Part shown: positions 53,807 through 61,500 of the stretch, piece by piece | How positions within the stretch are numbered: position 1 is the stretch's first letter | Layout of the letters: the number at the start of each line of letters is the position of its first letter | Assembly: GCA_964619065.1 (NCBI GenBank) | Contig: CAZUCC010000001.1 | Location: 142,320 to 206,319 of the forward strand | Length of the DNA: 64,000 bases | Reading direction: 5' to 3' | Source: JANXUC01 sp964619065 | Lineage (GTDB): Bacteria; Acidobacteriota; Terriglobia; Terriglobales; Acidobacteriaceae | Notes under the pieces: generated by a model | What the model saw: the letters and a program-made list of their open reading frames with translations, nothing else | Databases searched by the model: none | Told to the model about the DNA's origin: nothing | Program-made: the position numbers and the translations under genes

Positions 53807-54361
53807 CTATATCGCTACGAACTCGGTGCCTGTCGCCACGGGATTCAGAACATATAACTTTGGTTGAACGGCCTCCAGCGCTACGAGGTAAATCGACTCG
53901 CAGGTTCTATCGCCGATCTCAAGCAGGAGAGCCGTATCGCGGCGCGAGTATCCTTCAAGCGCCCGCAGCACGAAGACAAATCGCGGAAGCACATCAAGGT
54001 TCAATAGGCGTCGCTGCAGTACTTCGGATGGCTGCCTAAGCGCGAGTTCAAGCAGATCCGAAATCCCCTCATCCCTTTTGTTATGCAGCCAAAGACACTC
54101 TTCCACGCTTTGGTCAGCCGGGCGCATGAGCCTGATACAAGCCTGAATGATCAGCCGTCGCGCCCAACTCACCATCCAGTCGCGAAACACCCGATCCGCT
54201 CCATTGAGCGACTGCTCGAATGCAGCGCCGAGGACCCTCTCACTCAGTACCTTGTCCCCGACCAGGGTGTAGCAAAGCCATTGCAGCGGTTCTGCCGAGT
54301 CCGCAAAAAGCTGGACGTAATCGTTTTGGGTACACCTATCCTGTTGGAGCATCGCCCCCAT
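53807..54361 (-). CDS. RNA polymerase sigma-factor-like protein
   Basis: A 184-residue protein with ECF-like organisation: a region-2-like part (QWLCYTLVGDKVLSERVLGAAFEQ) and a region-4-like helix-turn-helix (LPRFVFVLRALEGYSRRDTALLLEIGDRTCESIYLVALEAV in two parts, 125-165). Sequence similarity to ordinary sigma factors is weak. It heads the DUF4410-efflux genes and follows a STAS gene, so it may control the operon. Confidence 0.6.
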   Translation of the reverse strand: MGAMLQQDRCTQNDYVQLFADSAEPLQWLCYTLVGDKVLSERVLGAAFEQSLNGADRVFRDWMVSWARRLIIQACIRLMRPADQSVEECLWLHNKRDEGISDLLELALRQPSEVLQRRLLNLDVLPRFVFVLRALEGYSRRDTALLLEIGDRTCESIYLVALEAVQPKLYVLNPVATGTEFVAI

Positions 54362-54396
54362 TTTGAGTTCCTCTCTGGTTTGTTGACCTGGCTCGG

Positions 54397-54705
54397 TTAG
54401 TTCTGGTCTGAGACGTCCTGACGACCTGCTGACTCCGCCTCTTCAATTTCATCAATCAATGCCGACATTAGCGGCCCTGCACCCATCAGTTCCGCGCCGG
54501 CGTGGCGCATTTCGCTGAGAAGCTGATGACCTGCATCATCTACGAACGATACATGCAGCAGGTCCACGACAATTTCTGCCTTGCCGTTCATTCCCGCCAA
54601 CGCCGCGTACGCATTCCTTGCCTCGCCGACCCATTCATGTGCCAGTTTGCCTTCCAACTTCATTCGTGTAACACCTGGCTCGTTCATGACAGTGATTCGA
54701 AGCAT
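54397..54705 (-). CDS. STAS-domain protein (anti-anti-sigma-like)
   Basis: A 102-residue STAS domain (TRMKLEGKLAHEWV at 13-26; VVDLLHVSFVDDAGHQLLSEM at 47-67 in two parts). In place of the usual phosphorylatable Ser after VDD/VD, an Ala-Gly pair is seen (FVDDAGHQL), so the regulatory phosphorylation may be lost. It overlaps the small gene upstream by 22 nt and precedes the sigma-like gene by 35 nt. Confidence 0.8.
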   Translation of the reverse strand: MLRITVMNEPGVTRMKLEGKLAHEWVGEARNAYAALAGMNGKAEIVVDLLHVSFVDDAGHQLLSEMRHAGAELMGAGPLMSALIDEIEEAESAGRQDVSDQN

Positions 54706-54917
54706 TCCTTCTCCTCGTCGACCTCTTGCATCAGCTGTTTGTGCCGCGCTTGTTCGATCAAGCTCTTAATCGCATTACGTTCAGCGAGGCCGAGCGATTG
54801 ATACCCAGCGCTAAGCATCGCCAACAGTTCTCGCGCTTGTTCGATGGAGCACCGCGGTCGAGCAGCATGTTCGAGGGTTTCTGTAAGTTGCAGCACCATG
54901 CCTTGGCTTAGGCACAT
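54684..54917 (-). CDS. Small hypothetical protein at the head of the efflux operon
   Basis: At least 77 residues are plausible (LTETLEHAARPRCSIEQARELLAML, AIKSLIEQARHKQLMQEVDEEKEC), charged and helical. The frame remains open upstream to 55148, but that part covers a palindromic repeat cluster and does not look like protein. The start at 54917 is a guess; ATG 54899 is also possible. No function recognised. Confidence 0.45.
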   Translation of the reverse strand: MCLSQGMVLQLTETLEHAARPRCSIEQARELLAMLSAGYQSLGLAERNAIKSLIEQARHKQLMQEVDEEKECFESLS

Positions 54918-55012
54918 GCCCTGCCAAACTCTGTGGTTGATGTCAAAACCGTAGGAAGTGGCTGATTCAGAGGGAGTTTGCCCAGGATAGAACAGATGCT
55001 TGGACACCTGCC

Positions 55013-55074
55013 GTGCCGAATGTTCTCGCGCCCAGCGATTCGGCACGGTGCCGAATTGGGCACGAATTCGGCAC
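55013..55074. repeat. Cluster of four GTGCCGAA half-sites
   Basis: GTGCCGAA occurs at 55013-55020 and 55048-55055, and its inverse TTCGGCAC at 55039-55046 and 55067-55074. The central pair forms a perfect 17-nt inverted repeat with a 1-nt spacer. The cluster lies in the gap between the leftward efflux operon and the rightward monooxygenase gene, as expected for an operator. Confidence 0.6.
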
Positions 55075-55242
55075 GAGGCTCGACTCCTAACGCTGCATAC
55101 GAGTCGCCCCGAGAGAAGAAGCCGAATCCCAGGCCGAGCCTTTGGCAATAGTGATACTAACTATGGCAATCTTGCCTTTACTCAAAACATGTAGTGGGAC
55201 CTCTAATCTCGCAGGCCGACACTTCAGCCTAAGGAGATTGAA

Positions 55243-55563
55243 ATGGTTTCACTTGGATTGTTCGTAAGACTTGAAGCAAAACCCGGGAAAGAGAAAGAGG
55301 TTGCCGCTTTCCTGAAGCAAGGGGCTCAGATGGCAAATGAGGAGACGACCACCGAACTGTGGTTCGGGTTGCGCCTGGGTCCATCCACGTTCGGAATCTT
55401 TGATGCCTTTGCGGATGAGGCGGGAAGGCAAACCCACCTGAATGGGCCCATTGCCAAAGCACTCTTCGCCGCCGCACCTGATCTCTTGGTAGAACCGCCT
55501 TCGATCGAGAAAACAGAAGTTCTCGTAGCCAAACTTCCGCAAGGGGCTCGAAAAGCCGCTTGA
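55243..55563 (+). CDS. Antibiotic-biosynthesis-monooxygenase-like (ABM) protein
   Basis: A 106-residue ferredoxin-like fold protein (LFVRLEAKPGKEKEVAAFL at 6-24, STFGIFDAFADEAGRQTHL at 48-66), typical of ABM/quinol monooxygenase-like proteins such as YgiN. AAGGAG precedes the ATG. It is read away from the efflux operon; a role in detoxification of quinone-like compounds is possible. Confidence 0.82.
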   Translation: MVSLGLFVRLEAKPGKEKEVAAFLKQGAQMANEETTTELWFGLRLGPSTFGIFDAFADEAGRQTHLNGPIAKALFAAAPDLLVEPPSIEKTEVLVAKLPQGARKAA

Positions 55564-55731
55564 GCTTCTGGCAGCTTCGACGATTAGAGTGCTCGTAGAC
55601 CCAGTGTTCACAGCTCTTATAGCTGTGGCACCTAGCAACTTAATTGAGGCGTCGGGGGCGTCGCTGAGAAACGGCAACGCCCACCCCGCCTCCATCGTAA
55701 ACACGTCTATTAGCAGTTAAGGAGATTGTCA

Positions 55732-56295
55732 ATGCCGCAGACAAGTAATGAGGCAAATCAACAAACTAGTACTACCACCAGAGCTACCATTCACACAGTT
55801 GCCAGTCCCGCGAGCCACCGAGCGGAGTCGCTGGCTGTTCGCATCGAAGAAGGAGCAGCCCGATTACTGAATTTCGCGGAGGGGCTGTCAGAGGCTGAAT
55901 GGCACACACCAGTGTCAGCCACAGATCGGCGCTCGGTTGGAGTTGTGGTCCACCATGTCGCCAGCATGTATCCACTTGAGATTGACCTGGCGCGAGCCGT
56001 CGCCAGTGGTAAGTCCGTTTCGGATGTCACATGGGAGGTCGTCGCACAAGTAAATGCCAAACATGCTCAGGACAGCGCTCATGTGTCGAAGTCTGCGACG
56101 CTCGAACTCTTGCGGCAGAACAGCCGAGGGGCGGCCGATGCAATGCGGGCCTTTACGGACCAGGAACTCGACAACGCGACGCCGTTCTCGCTGAGTTTCG
56201 ACGCGCCGATGACGGCTCAGTTCGTTGTCGAGGATCATGCGCTGCGGCACAGCTGGCACCACCTGGCGGCGATTCGGAAGGCATTAGGCCGCTAG
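55732..56295 (+). CDS. DinB-like protein
   Basis: A 187-residue helical-bundle protein of the DinB/YfiT type: metal-ligand candidates His in VGVVVHHVASMYPLEI (about 69-84) and in VVEDHALRHSWHHLAAIRKAL near the C-terminus (two blocks). Some members are thiol-dependent transferases or metal-dependent hydrolases; the substrate is unknown. AAGGAG lies 7 nt before the ATG at 55732. Confidence 0.85.
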   Translation: MPQTSNEANQQTSTTTRATIHTVASPASHRAESLAVRIEEGAARLLNFAEGLSEAEWHTPVSATDRRSVGVVVHHVASMYPLEIDLARAVASGKSVSDVTWEVVAQVNAKHAQDSAHVSKSATLELLRQNSRGAADAMRAFTDQELDNATPFSLSFDAPMTAQFVVEDHALRHSWHHLAAIRKALGR

Positions 56296-56324
56296 AACCT
56301 TAAGCGGCTCCAGGGACAAACCGG

Positions 56325-57284
56325 TCAGGCAGTCCGTCTGATTTCCTTGATTCCGAGTTTTAGCCGGCGTCGCAGGAGGTTTCGCAAGGTGGTGGCGTCC
56401 GCATATCCGATGCGGGCCGCGATCTCATCAACACTGGCAGTGCTGGTTCTCAGCAGATGGACTGCTCGCTCAACACGTAGACTTTGAAAGTAAGATAACG
56501 GCGATTTGCCCAGCACTGCCTGCATGTGGCGAGCCAGCGTTCGCTTGCTGGATGCAACCGCCTTTGCAGCATCATTTAAGGAGAACCCGTTCTTCAATCT
56601 TGCCCGTGCCCAATCTTCGAAACGTTGAACAAGCGGATCGGAGTGGACCAGGTGATCGGTCAGTGCGTAAGCGGACTGCGTTGGCCGAGAGTCGACAATG
56701 AGGTACTTCGCTGTCAGAGAAGCGAGTTTCGGGCTCACTCCCCGGATGATCCACAATGCAAGGTCCATGTGACTCAATGCGGCTCCCGCCGTCACGAAAC
56801 GTCCGGACTTTACAATCATTTGTGATTCATCGAGCAAGACGCTAGGGTAGCGGCGACGGAACACTGGTACCAGCCACCAAGTGGTCGTGACGCGTTGGTG
56901 ATCGAGCAGGCCGGACTCCGCCATTACGAACGTTCCAATGCAAGCGGCCGCCATCATCGCACCTTTTCGAGCCCACCCCCGCAAAACGACACCGGCATCT
57001 CGAATCTCCGGCCGCGTCAGTGCTGCCTCCAGCGGCTCGGGCATCTTAAAGCCAATGGCCGGAACAACCACGCAATCGGGTGCCTTGGAGCCAGTCACCT
57101 GCACCGGCACAGTCAGACCTTGGGAGGTCTTGACTGATTTACTCACGCCGACGATCTTTACCTCAAACCTTTCACCAGAGAAACCGGACATCTCAGCGAG
57201 TTCGTTCGCTGTCTGAAAAGCGTCGAGAACGGCGGACAGGCCCAGATCGAAAACACCATTGAGTGCGAGTATGTGTATGCGCAT
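56325..57284 (-). CDS. GlxA-type AraC-family regulator with DJ-1/PfpI domain
   Basis: A 319-residue protein: N-terminal DJ-1/PfpI-like amidase-fold domain (IHILALNGVFDLGLSAVLDAF at 3-23 in two parts; the nucleophile-elbow region reads MAAACIGTFVMAESG with Cys) and a C-terminal AraC helix-turn-helix (VASSKRTLARHMQAVLGKSPLSYFQ; IAARIGYADATTLRNLLRR). Start at ATG 57284 for family length; a longer frame would run into the channel gene. GlxA-type regulators respond to diverse small molecules. Confidence 0.9.
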   Translation of the reverse strand: MRIHILALNGVFDLGLSAVLDAFQTANELAEMSGFSGERFEVKIVGVSKSVKTSQGLTVPVQVTGSKAPDCVVVPAIGFKMPEPLEAALTRPEIRDAGVVLRGWARKGAMMAAACIGTFVMAESGLLDHQRVTTTWWLVPVFRRRYPSVLLDESQMIVKSGRFVTAGAALSHMDLALWIIRGVSPKLASLTAKYLIVDSRPTQSAYALTDHLVHSDPLVQRFEDWARARLKNGFSLNDAAKAVASSKRTLARHMQAVLGKSPLSYFQSLRVERAVHLLRTSTASVDEIAARIGYADATTLRNLLRRRLKLGIKEIRRTA

Positions 57285-57342
57285 GGCAAGTATGATAGCA
57301 AAGATAGTATTCCTGCCTATAGCCGGTTCTTTGGAATTAAGT

Positions 57343-58050
57343 TTACTGGGCTGTAGATTTCCGCGCCGTGTACAAGCCGACGAGACGTGCAACCAAGACT
57401 GCGACGTACATAATGCCGCTCACCGCTTCGAGAATGGAGAGCGAGCGACATTGCGGGCTGATGGGAACGATGTCGCCGTAGCCGAGTGACGTAAGAGTGA
57501 CAAAGCTATAGAACATGCAATCAAACCAGTCGACCGTATGGTTCGGATGTCTGGAAGCGTCCATCGAGAGACCGCCGGGTTGGAGCGTCTCCAACAACAA
57601 GTAAGCGATCCCCCATACGAATGCCATCAGGAAGTACACGCTGAGAGCACCGTAAATCGTGTCGCGCGTGACTGTCTCGGCACGAAGAACGGCCCTCAGC
57701 AATGTGATCAACGTGAAGCCCAGAAATATGAGCGTCGATACCAGACTGGGTATGGCGAGCGACGATCCTGGGTGCAATGTGGAGATTGCATTGAGCACAC
57801 CAGCAGGCACGGCAAGAATTAATCCCGTGATCCATTGCCTGCGCTTATCGCTGACTGCGTAGACCGCCGCGACAAACACAAGTGCCCCAAGAAGCCGGAA
57901 CACAACTGTCGCCAAACCAGGCGTTGCGAGATAGGGAAAGAGTGCAACTAACGATACTTGCGTGGCGAAAAGGTAGGAAAACTTGCTTCTTTTGCTATGT
58001 TGGGAGATCATGGCTTTTGGCTTTGGAGCTGCCATAAAATTTCTGGCCAA
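57343..58050 (-). CDS. Potassium channel-family membrane protein
   Basis: A 235-residue protein with several spans and a C-terminal two-helix pore unit: IYGALSVYFLMAFVWGIAYLLLE, selectivity filter TSLGYGD, and SILEAVSGIMYVAVLVARLVG. No cytoplasmic RCK domain is present. It follows the sigma-54 activator by 22 nt on the same strand. Ion specificity is inferred from the filter. Confidence 0.88.
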   Translation of the reverse strand: MARNFMAAPKPKAMISQHSKRSKFSYLFATQVSLVALFPYLATPGLATVVFRLLGALVFVAAVYAVSDKRRQWITGLILAVPAGVLNAISTLHPGSSLAIPSLVSTLIFLGFTLITLLRAVLRAETVTRDTIYGALSVYFLMAFVWGIAYLLLETLQPGGLSMDASRHPNHTVDWFDCMFYSFVTLTSLGYGDIVPISPQCRSLSILEAVSGIMYVAVLVARLVGLYTARKSTAQ

Positions 58051-58072
58051 CTTGCTTTTCTACGCCTGGAGA

Positions 58073-60727
58073 CTAGGAGGCCCACCAGTGATTTCGGGTG
58101 ATGCCGAGTTTCTTGATCTTGTATTGCAGCGTAGTACGTTTTATGCCGAGCCGAGCCGCCGCACCTTTAGGACCACCGAGCATCCCTCCGGTCTCCCGAA
58201 GAATCTTGATGATGTGCTCTCGATCCCCGTGCTCTTCAGCAGGCGGAGGCGGCGCTGTAGAAACATTGACCGTAGACGGCTTGATTTCCGGTAACGGAAC
58301 TTGCAAGGCGGTTCCCGTCGTCAGAATGACAGCTCGCTCGATGAGGTTCTCCAGTTCGCGGATGTTCCCGGGCCAGTGCCACATTTGGAGCTTGCTCATA
58401 GTTTCCGTTGGTATGGAATCGATCGGCTTTTGCATTTGACGCGCAAATTTCTCAGCGAAATAGCGAACCAGGAGCGGTATGTCCTCCTGTCTTTCGCGCA
58501 GGGGAGGAATATGGATGGGAAACACATTCAACCGATAGTACAAGTCTACGCGAAATTGGCGCTCCTCGATCATCTTTTCGAGATCGCGATTCGTAGCGGC
58601 GATCAAGCGCACGTTGACCCTCTTAGTGTGCGTGCTGCCTAGCCGCTCAAACTCACGCTCCTGTAGGGCGCGCAATAATTTCGGCTGAATTTCTATCGGA
58701 ATATCGCCTACTTCGTCCAGAAACAATGTTCCCTGATCCGCCAATTCCAGGCGTCCGATCTTCTGCGCGATCGCGCCGGTGAAAGCCCCCTTCTCGTGAC
58801 CAAACAGCTCGCTTTCGAGCAGGCCAGTCGGAATCGCCGCGCAGTTTAGTTTCACAAAAGTGCGGGATTTTCGTCGGCTGTGTTCGTGCACGGCACGCGC
58901 AATCAGTTCCTTGCCGGTTCCCGTTTCTCCTAGCAGCAGCACCGTCGAATCGCTTGCCGCCACGGTTTCGACCAGTTTCAGCACCTGTTTGAGAGCGGGA
59001 CTGTGGCCGACGATCTCGTCGAAATTGAGCTCATTCCGAATTTCATCTTCCAGGTAAAGCTTTTCCTGGGCCAATTTATTCTTGAGAGTTTCCAGGTCAC
59101 GCACGGCAAGCGCATTTGCTGCTGCGATGGCCACCTGATTGGCAATTTGTTGAAAGAGCTCCTGGTCGTCTCTGGTAAAAGCGTCTTCCCGCACGCTCGA
59201 GATCGACATCACGCCTAGCTTGCGTCCGTGTATGGCGATTGGCATCGAATACAGGGATTTCAGTCCACTCTTGTAGAATCCCTGCGTCACGGGTGACAGG
59301 AAGCGTTCGTAATCAGGACGCGGCAGGTAATGCGGCTTGCCGCTCTTGAACACGAGGCCACTGATTGTACCGTCCGGATCGTAGTAGATTCCCTCGGGCA
59401 TCGGATTAATGACCGAGCTGACTGCCTGAGCGAACAGCTTGTCGGCTTCAGAATCGTAGATCGCTAAAGCTACACACTCGTTCGGGACAACGGACTGAAG
59501 ACTATTGGAAATTGCGCGGACTAATTCGCTGAGATCGAGATGCGAGACGAGGGCATTGTTGATCTCCAGCAACAATTTCGTGCGGTCGCGTTCGTGCTTT
59601 GCAGCTTGCTCAGCTCGATGAGTTTTCTCGAAATTAAGGGCATTTTCGACCGCGATAGCGATCTGGCCGGAAATTTCCTCCAGCAGTTTCGCAGTTTCAG
59701 GGGTAAAGGCATTTTCGCGCAAACTGACTACGCCCAAAGCGCCCAGTGTACGTCCGTGCGCAATCAGGGGATTGACGCAACCCGACCTGACGCCATGTTC
59801 TATGCCACGACGAACCCAAGGGGAGGGAAACTTCTCGATATCCGAAACCGAGCTCATTAGAACGCCTTGCCCGGTCCTGATGGCACTTTCCTCGGGAGTG
59901 CCTTCCATGGGTATGCGCATGCCTTCCTTGAAAGGCGTATCCCCGAGGCTGCCCAAATCGATTGCCAGCAGCTCCAGCATGTCCCCGGGACTACAAAGAG
60001 CGATGAATACCGAATCGTTGAACATCAATTCCTGCAGGCGAGGAGAGACCGATTTCAACAATTCAGTTAGATTCAAATATGAAACAACGGCATTGTTGAC
60101 TTCGAGCAAGAGTTTGGAACGATCTCGCTCTCGCTCCATCTGCTGTTGTGCAAGCCGCGTTTTTTCAAAGTTCTGCGCATTATCAACGGCGATTGCGACC
60201 TGTGTGCCAATTTGAGTCAGGAGTTCCGCGTCATCCTCGGTAAAAGCCGATTCTCGCAAGCAGGCCAATGCCATGCTACCCACAATCTTGTCGTGACATA
60301 TCAGGGGTACGGCGCAACCGGACCTTATTCCACGAGCGTAAGCAAGCTTCATGATGTCAGCCGTGAACTCGTTGAAATCCGGTCGGTGGCGCAGGACAGT
60401 TTTGCGTGAAGAAAACGCCAGTGCAGCGGGCGTGCCAACCAATGGAATCAGTTGGCCCTGCTTGAGAAATGCCGGGTCATCAGGGAAGTCGAGGGCATGA
60501 AGGCGTAGCTCGTGGCGCTCGGGATTGTAGAGAGCTAATGCTGCAAAATCGTGCTTGATCTCGCGCCGCAGACAGGCAGAGACGGACTTCAGTACCTGTG
60601 CCAGATCAAGATGGGAGACGACTGCATTGTTGATCTCAAGCAGAACCCGCGCACGATCAGCAGGCAGTCGAAGAGGTAAAGACTGGCCCACGACGGAACC
60701 GGCAGACTGGCCCATCCACACACCCAC
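58073..60727 (-). CDS. Sigma-54-dependent regulator with three GAF domains
   Basis: An 884-residue FhlA-like activator: GAF1 (about 35-195), GAF2 (205-370) and GAF3 (385-550), each opening with a repeated LLLEINNAVVSHLDL-type segment, then the AAA+ domain (about 575-810; Walker A GETGTGKELIARAV, sigma-54 contact motif GAFTGA, Walker B TLFLDEVGDI) and a Fis-type helix-turn-helix (GAAARLGIKRTTLQYKIKKL). It would activate sigma-54 promoters on binding small ligands. No convincing -24/-12 element was found nearby. Confidence 0.94.
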   Translation of the reverse strand: MGVWMGQSAGSVVGQSLPLRLPADRARVLLEINNAVVSHLDLAQVLKSVSACLRREIKHDFAALALYNPERHELRLHALDFPDDPAFLKQGQLIPLVGTPAALAFSSRKTVLRHRPDFNEFTADIMKLAYARGIRSGCAVPLICHDKIVGSMALACLRESAFTEDDAELLTQIGTQVAIAVDNAQNFEKTRLAQQQMERERDRSKLLLEVNNAVVSYLNLTELLKSVSPRLQELMFNDSVFIALCSPGDMLELLAIDLGSLGDTPFKEGMRIPMEGTPEESAIRTGQGVLMSSVSDIEKFPSPWVRRGIEHGVRSGCVNPLIAHGRTLGALGVVSLRENAFTPETAKLLEEISGQIAIAVENALNFEKTHRAEQAAKHERDRTKLLLEINNALVSHLDLSELVRAISNSLQSVVPNECVALAIYDSEADKLFAQAVSSVINPMPEGIYYDPDGTISGLVFKSGKPHYLPRPDYERFLSPVTQGFYKSGLKSLYSMPIAIHGRKLGVMSISSVREDAFTRDDQELFQQIANQVAIAAANALAVRDLETLKNKLAQEKLYLEDEIRNELNFDEIVGHSPALKQVLKLVETVAASDSTVLLLGETGTGKELIARAVHEHSRRKSRTFVKLNCAAIPTGLLESELFGHEKGAFTGAIAQKIGRLELADQGTLFLDEVGDIPIEIQPKLLRALQEREFERLGSTHTKRVNVRLIAATNRDLEKMIEERQFRVDLYYRLNVFPIHIPPLRERQEDIPLLVRYFAEKFARQMQKPIDSIPTETMSKLQMWHWPGNIRELENLIERAVILTTGTALQVPLPEIKPSTVNVSTAPPPPAEEHGDREHIIKILRETGGMLGGPKGAAARLGIKRTTLQYKIKKLGITRNHWWAS

Positions 60728-61082
60728 CCCACGTTAATTCCGAACAGTCTACAACTTCTGGAAGGCTGCCGACCAATGTTCTTCATATTGGGAGTTCGAA
60801 AATCCGCTGTGACGAGTCCGCGCTCTTAAGCCAGGCGCCTTGCAATCCGAGGGCGCCAAAAATTCGTCAATCGGTCTAGCAATAATCGATTCAGCCCGGT
60901 CCATGTTCGGGCACGTTCACTGTCGGGAAAAGAGTTCAAAAGACGGTTTCTAACCTTTGACCCTTAGCTGTCATGCCGACGCTTAGGCGAACATCGGCGC
61001 TTGATCACAGTATGGTCACAATAAATCGGCCATCGTAACGAGTTAAGTTGTTGATTTAAAAGATAGTTAGTACTGTTGATTG

Positions 61083-61132
61083 TAGCCCTGAAAAAAGGCT
61101 GGCAGCGGTTCAAGTCCGTCCCTGGCCACCAT
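61083..61132 (+). pseudogene. 3' fragment of tRNA-Phe
   Basis: About 50 nt correspond to the anticodon arm through CCA of the tRNA at 40365-40440. The anticodon loop is longer by two A, and three bases are missing before the T-arm, so it cannot fold as a tRNA. Confidence 0.75.
61105..61132 (+). repeat. Right attachment-site repeat (attR-like)
   Basis: 28 bases identical to 40414-40441, in the same orientation, ending with the CCA and one T. Confidence 0.75.
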
Positions 61133-61500
61133 TTATAATCAATAAGTTAACAGACTTTCGTTCCATCAAGTCGAAGTTTCCTCCCCTTCTTTGTTGGTGT
61201 CGCTTAAATCTCCTTGAATCAATTAGATACGTGTCGGCTTTGAAGTCGTCCACAAATAGGCTGGCGTCGTTCACAGGTTCGGTACATCACTCAGATTCGA
61301 CAGGAGATAGCAGAAAGGGCAGGTAGAATGTTGCACGCGAACCATATGCAAACATCCGTCTACAGGAAAAAGCTGATCATCTTGGAATCTCGCTGGCAGG
61401 GTTCGATCTCCTTGTGAATTTGGAGAGGGAAAGCCATGAAATACTCTCGGCTCATGCACCTTCCCGTCACCTACCCTTACCCCCAGTTGTTGAGGAGTTA

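Larger units (their letters stand above)
40441..61132. mobile_element. Putative genomic island integrated at tRNA-Phe
   Basis: The 20.7-kb stretch is bounded by the tRNA-Phe 3' end and a second copy of its last 28 bases. An integrase-like 5' remnant lies just inside the left end, pointing at the tRNA. The cargo (efflux operon, monooxygenase-like and DinB-like genes, regulators, channel) has no link to the arabinose or peptidase genes outside. No intact integrase, transfer or replication gene is visible, so the island is probably immobile now. Confidence 0.6.
60728..61500. other. 773-nt stretch with tRNA-Phe fragment; no gene seen
   Basis: This gap at the right end of the island contains the tRNA-Phe fragment and attachment repeat listed separately. 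No coding frame with protein-like composition or ribosome-binding site is supported. Confidence 0.55.

Noticed and set aside
55065..55078. AATTCGGCACGAGG, identical to a widely used EcoRI cDNA-library adaptor
   Set aside because: It is embedded in a set of related natural inverted repeats (GTGCCGAA/TTCGGCAC), with continuous flanking sequence on both sides, so vector contamination is unlikely.
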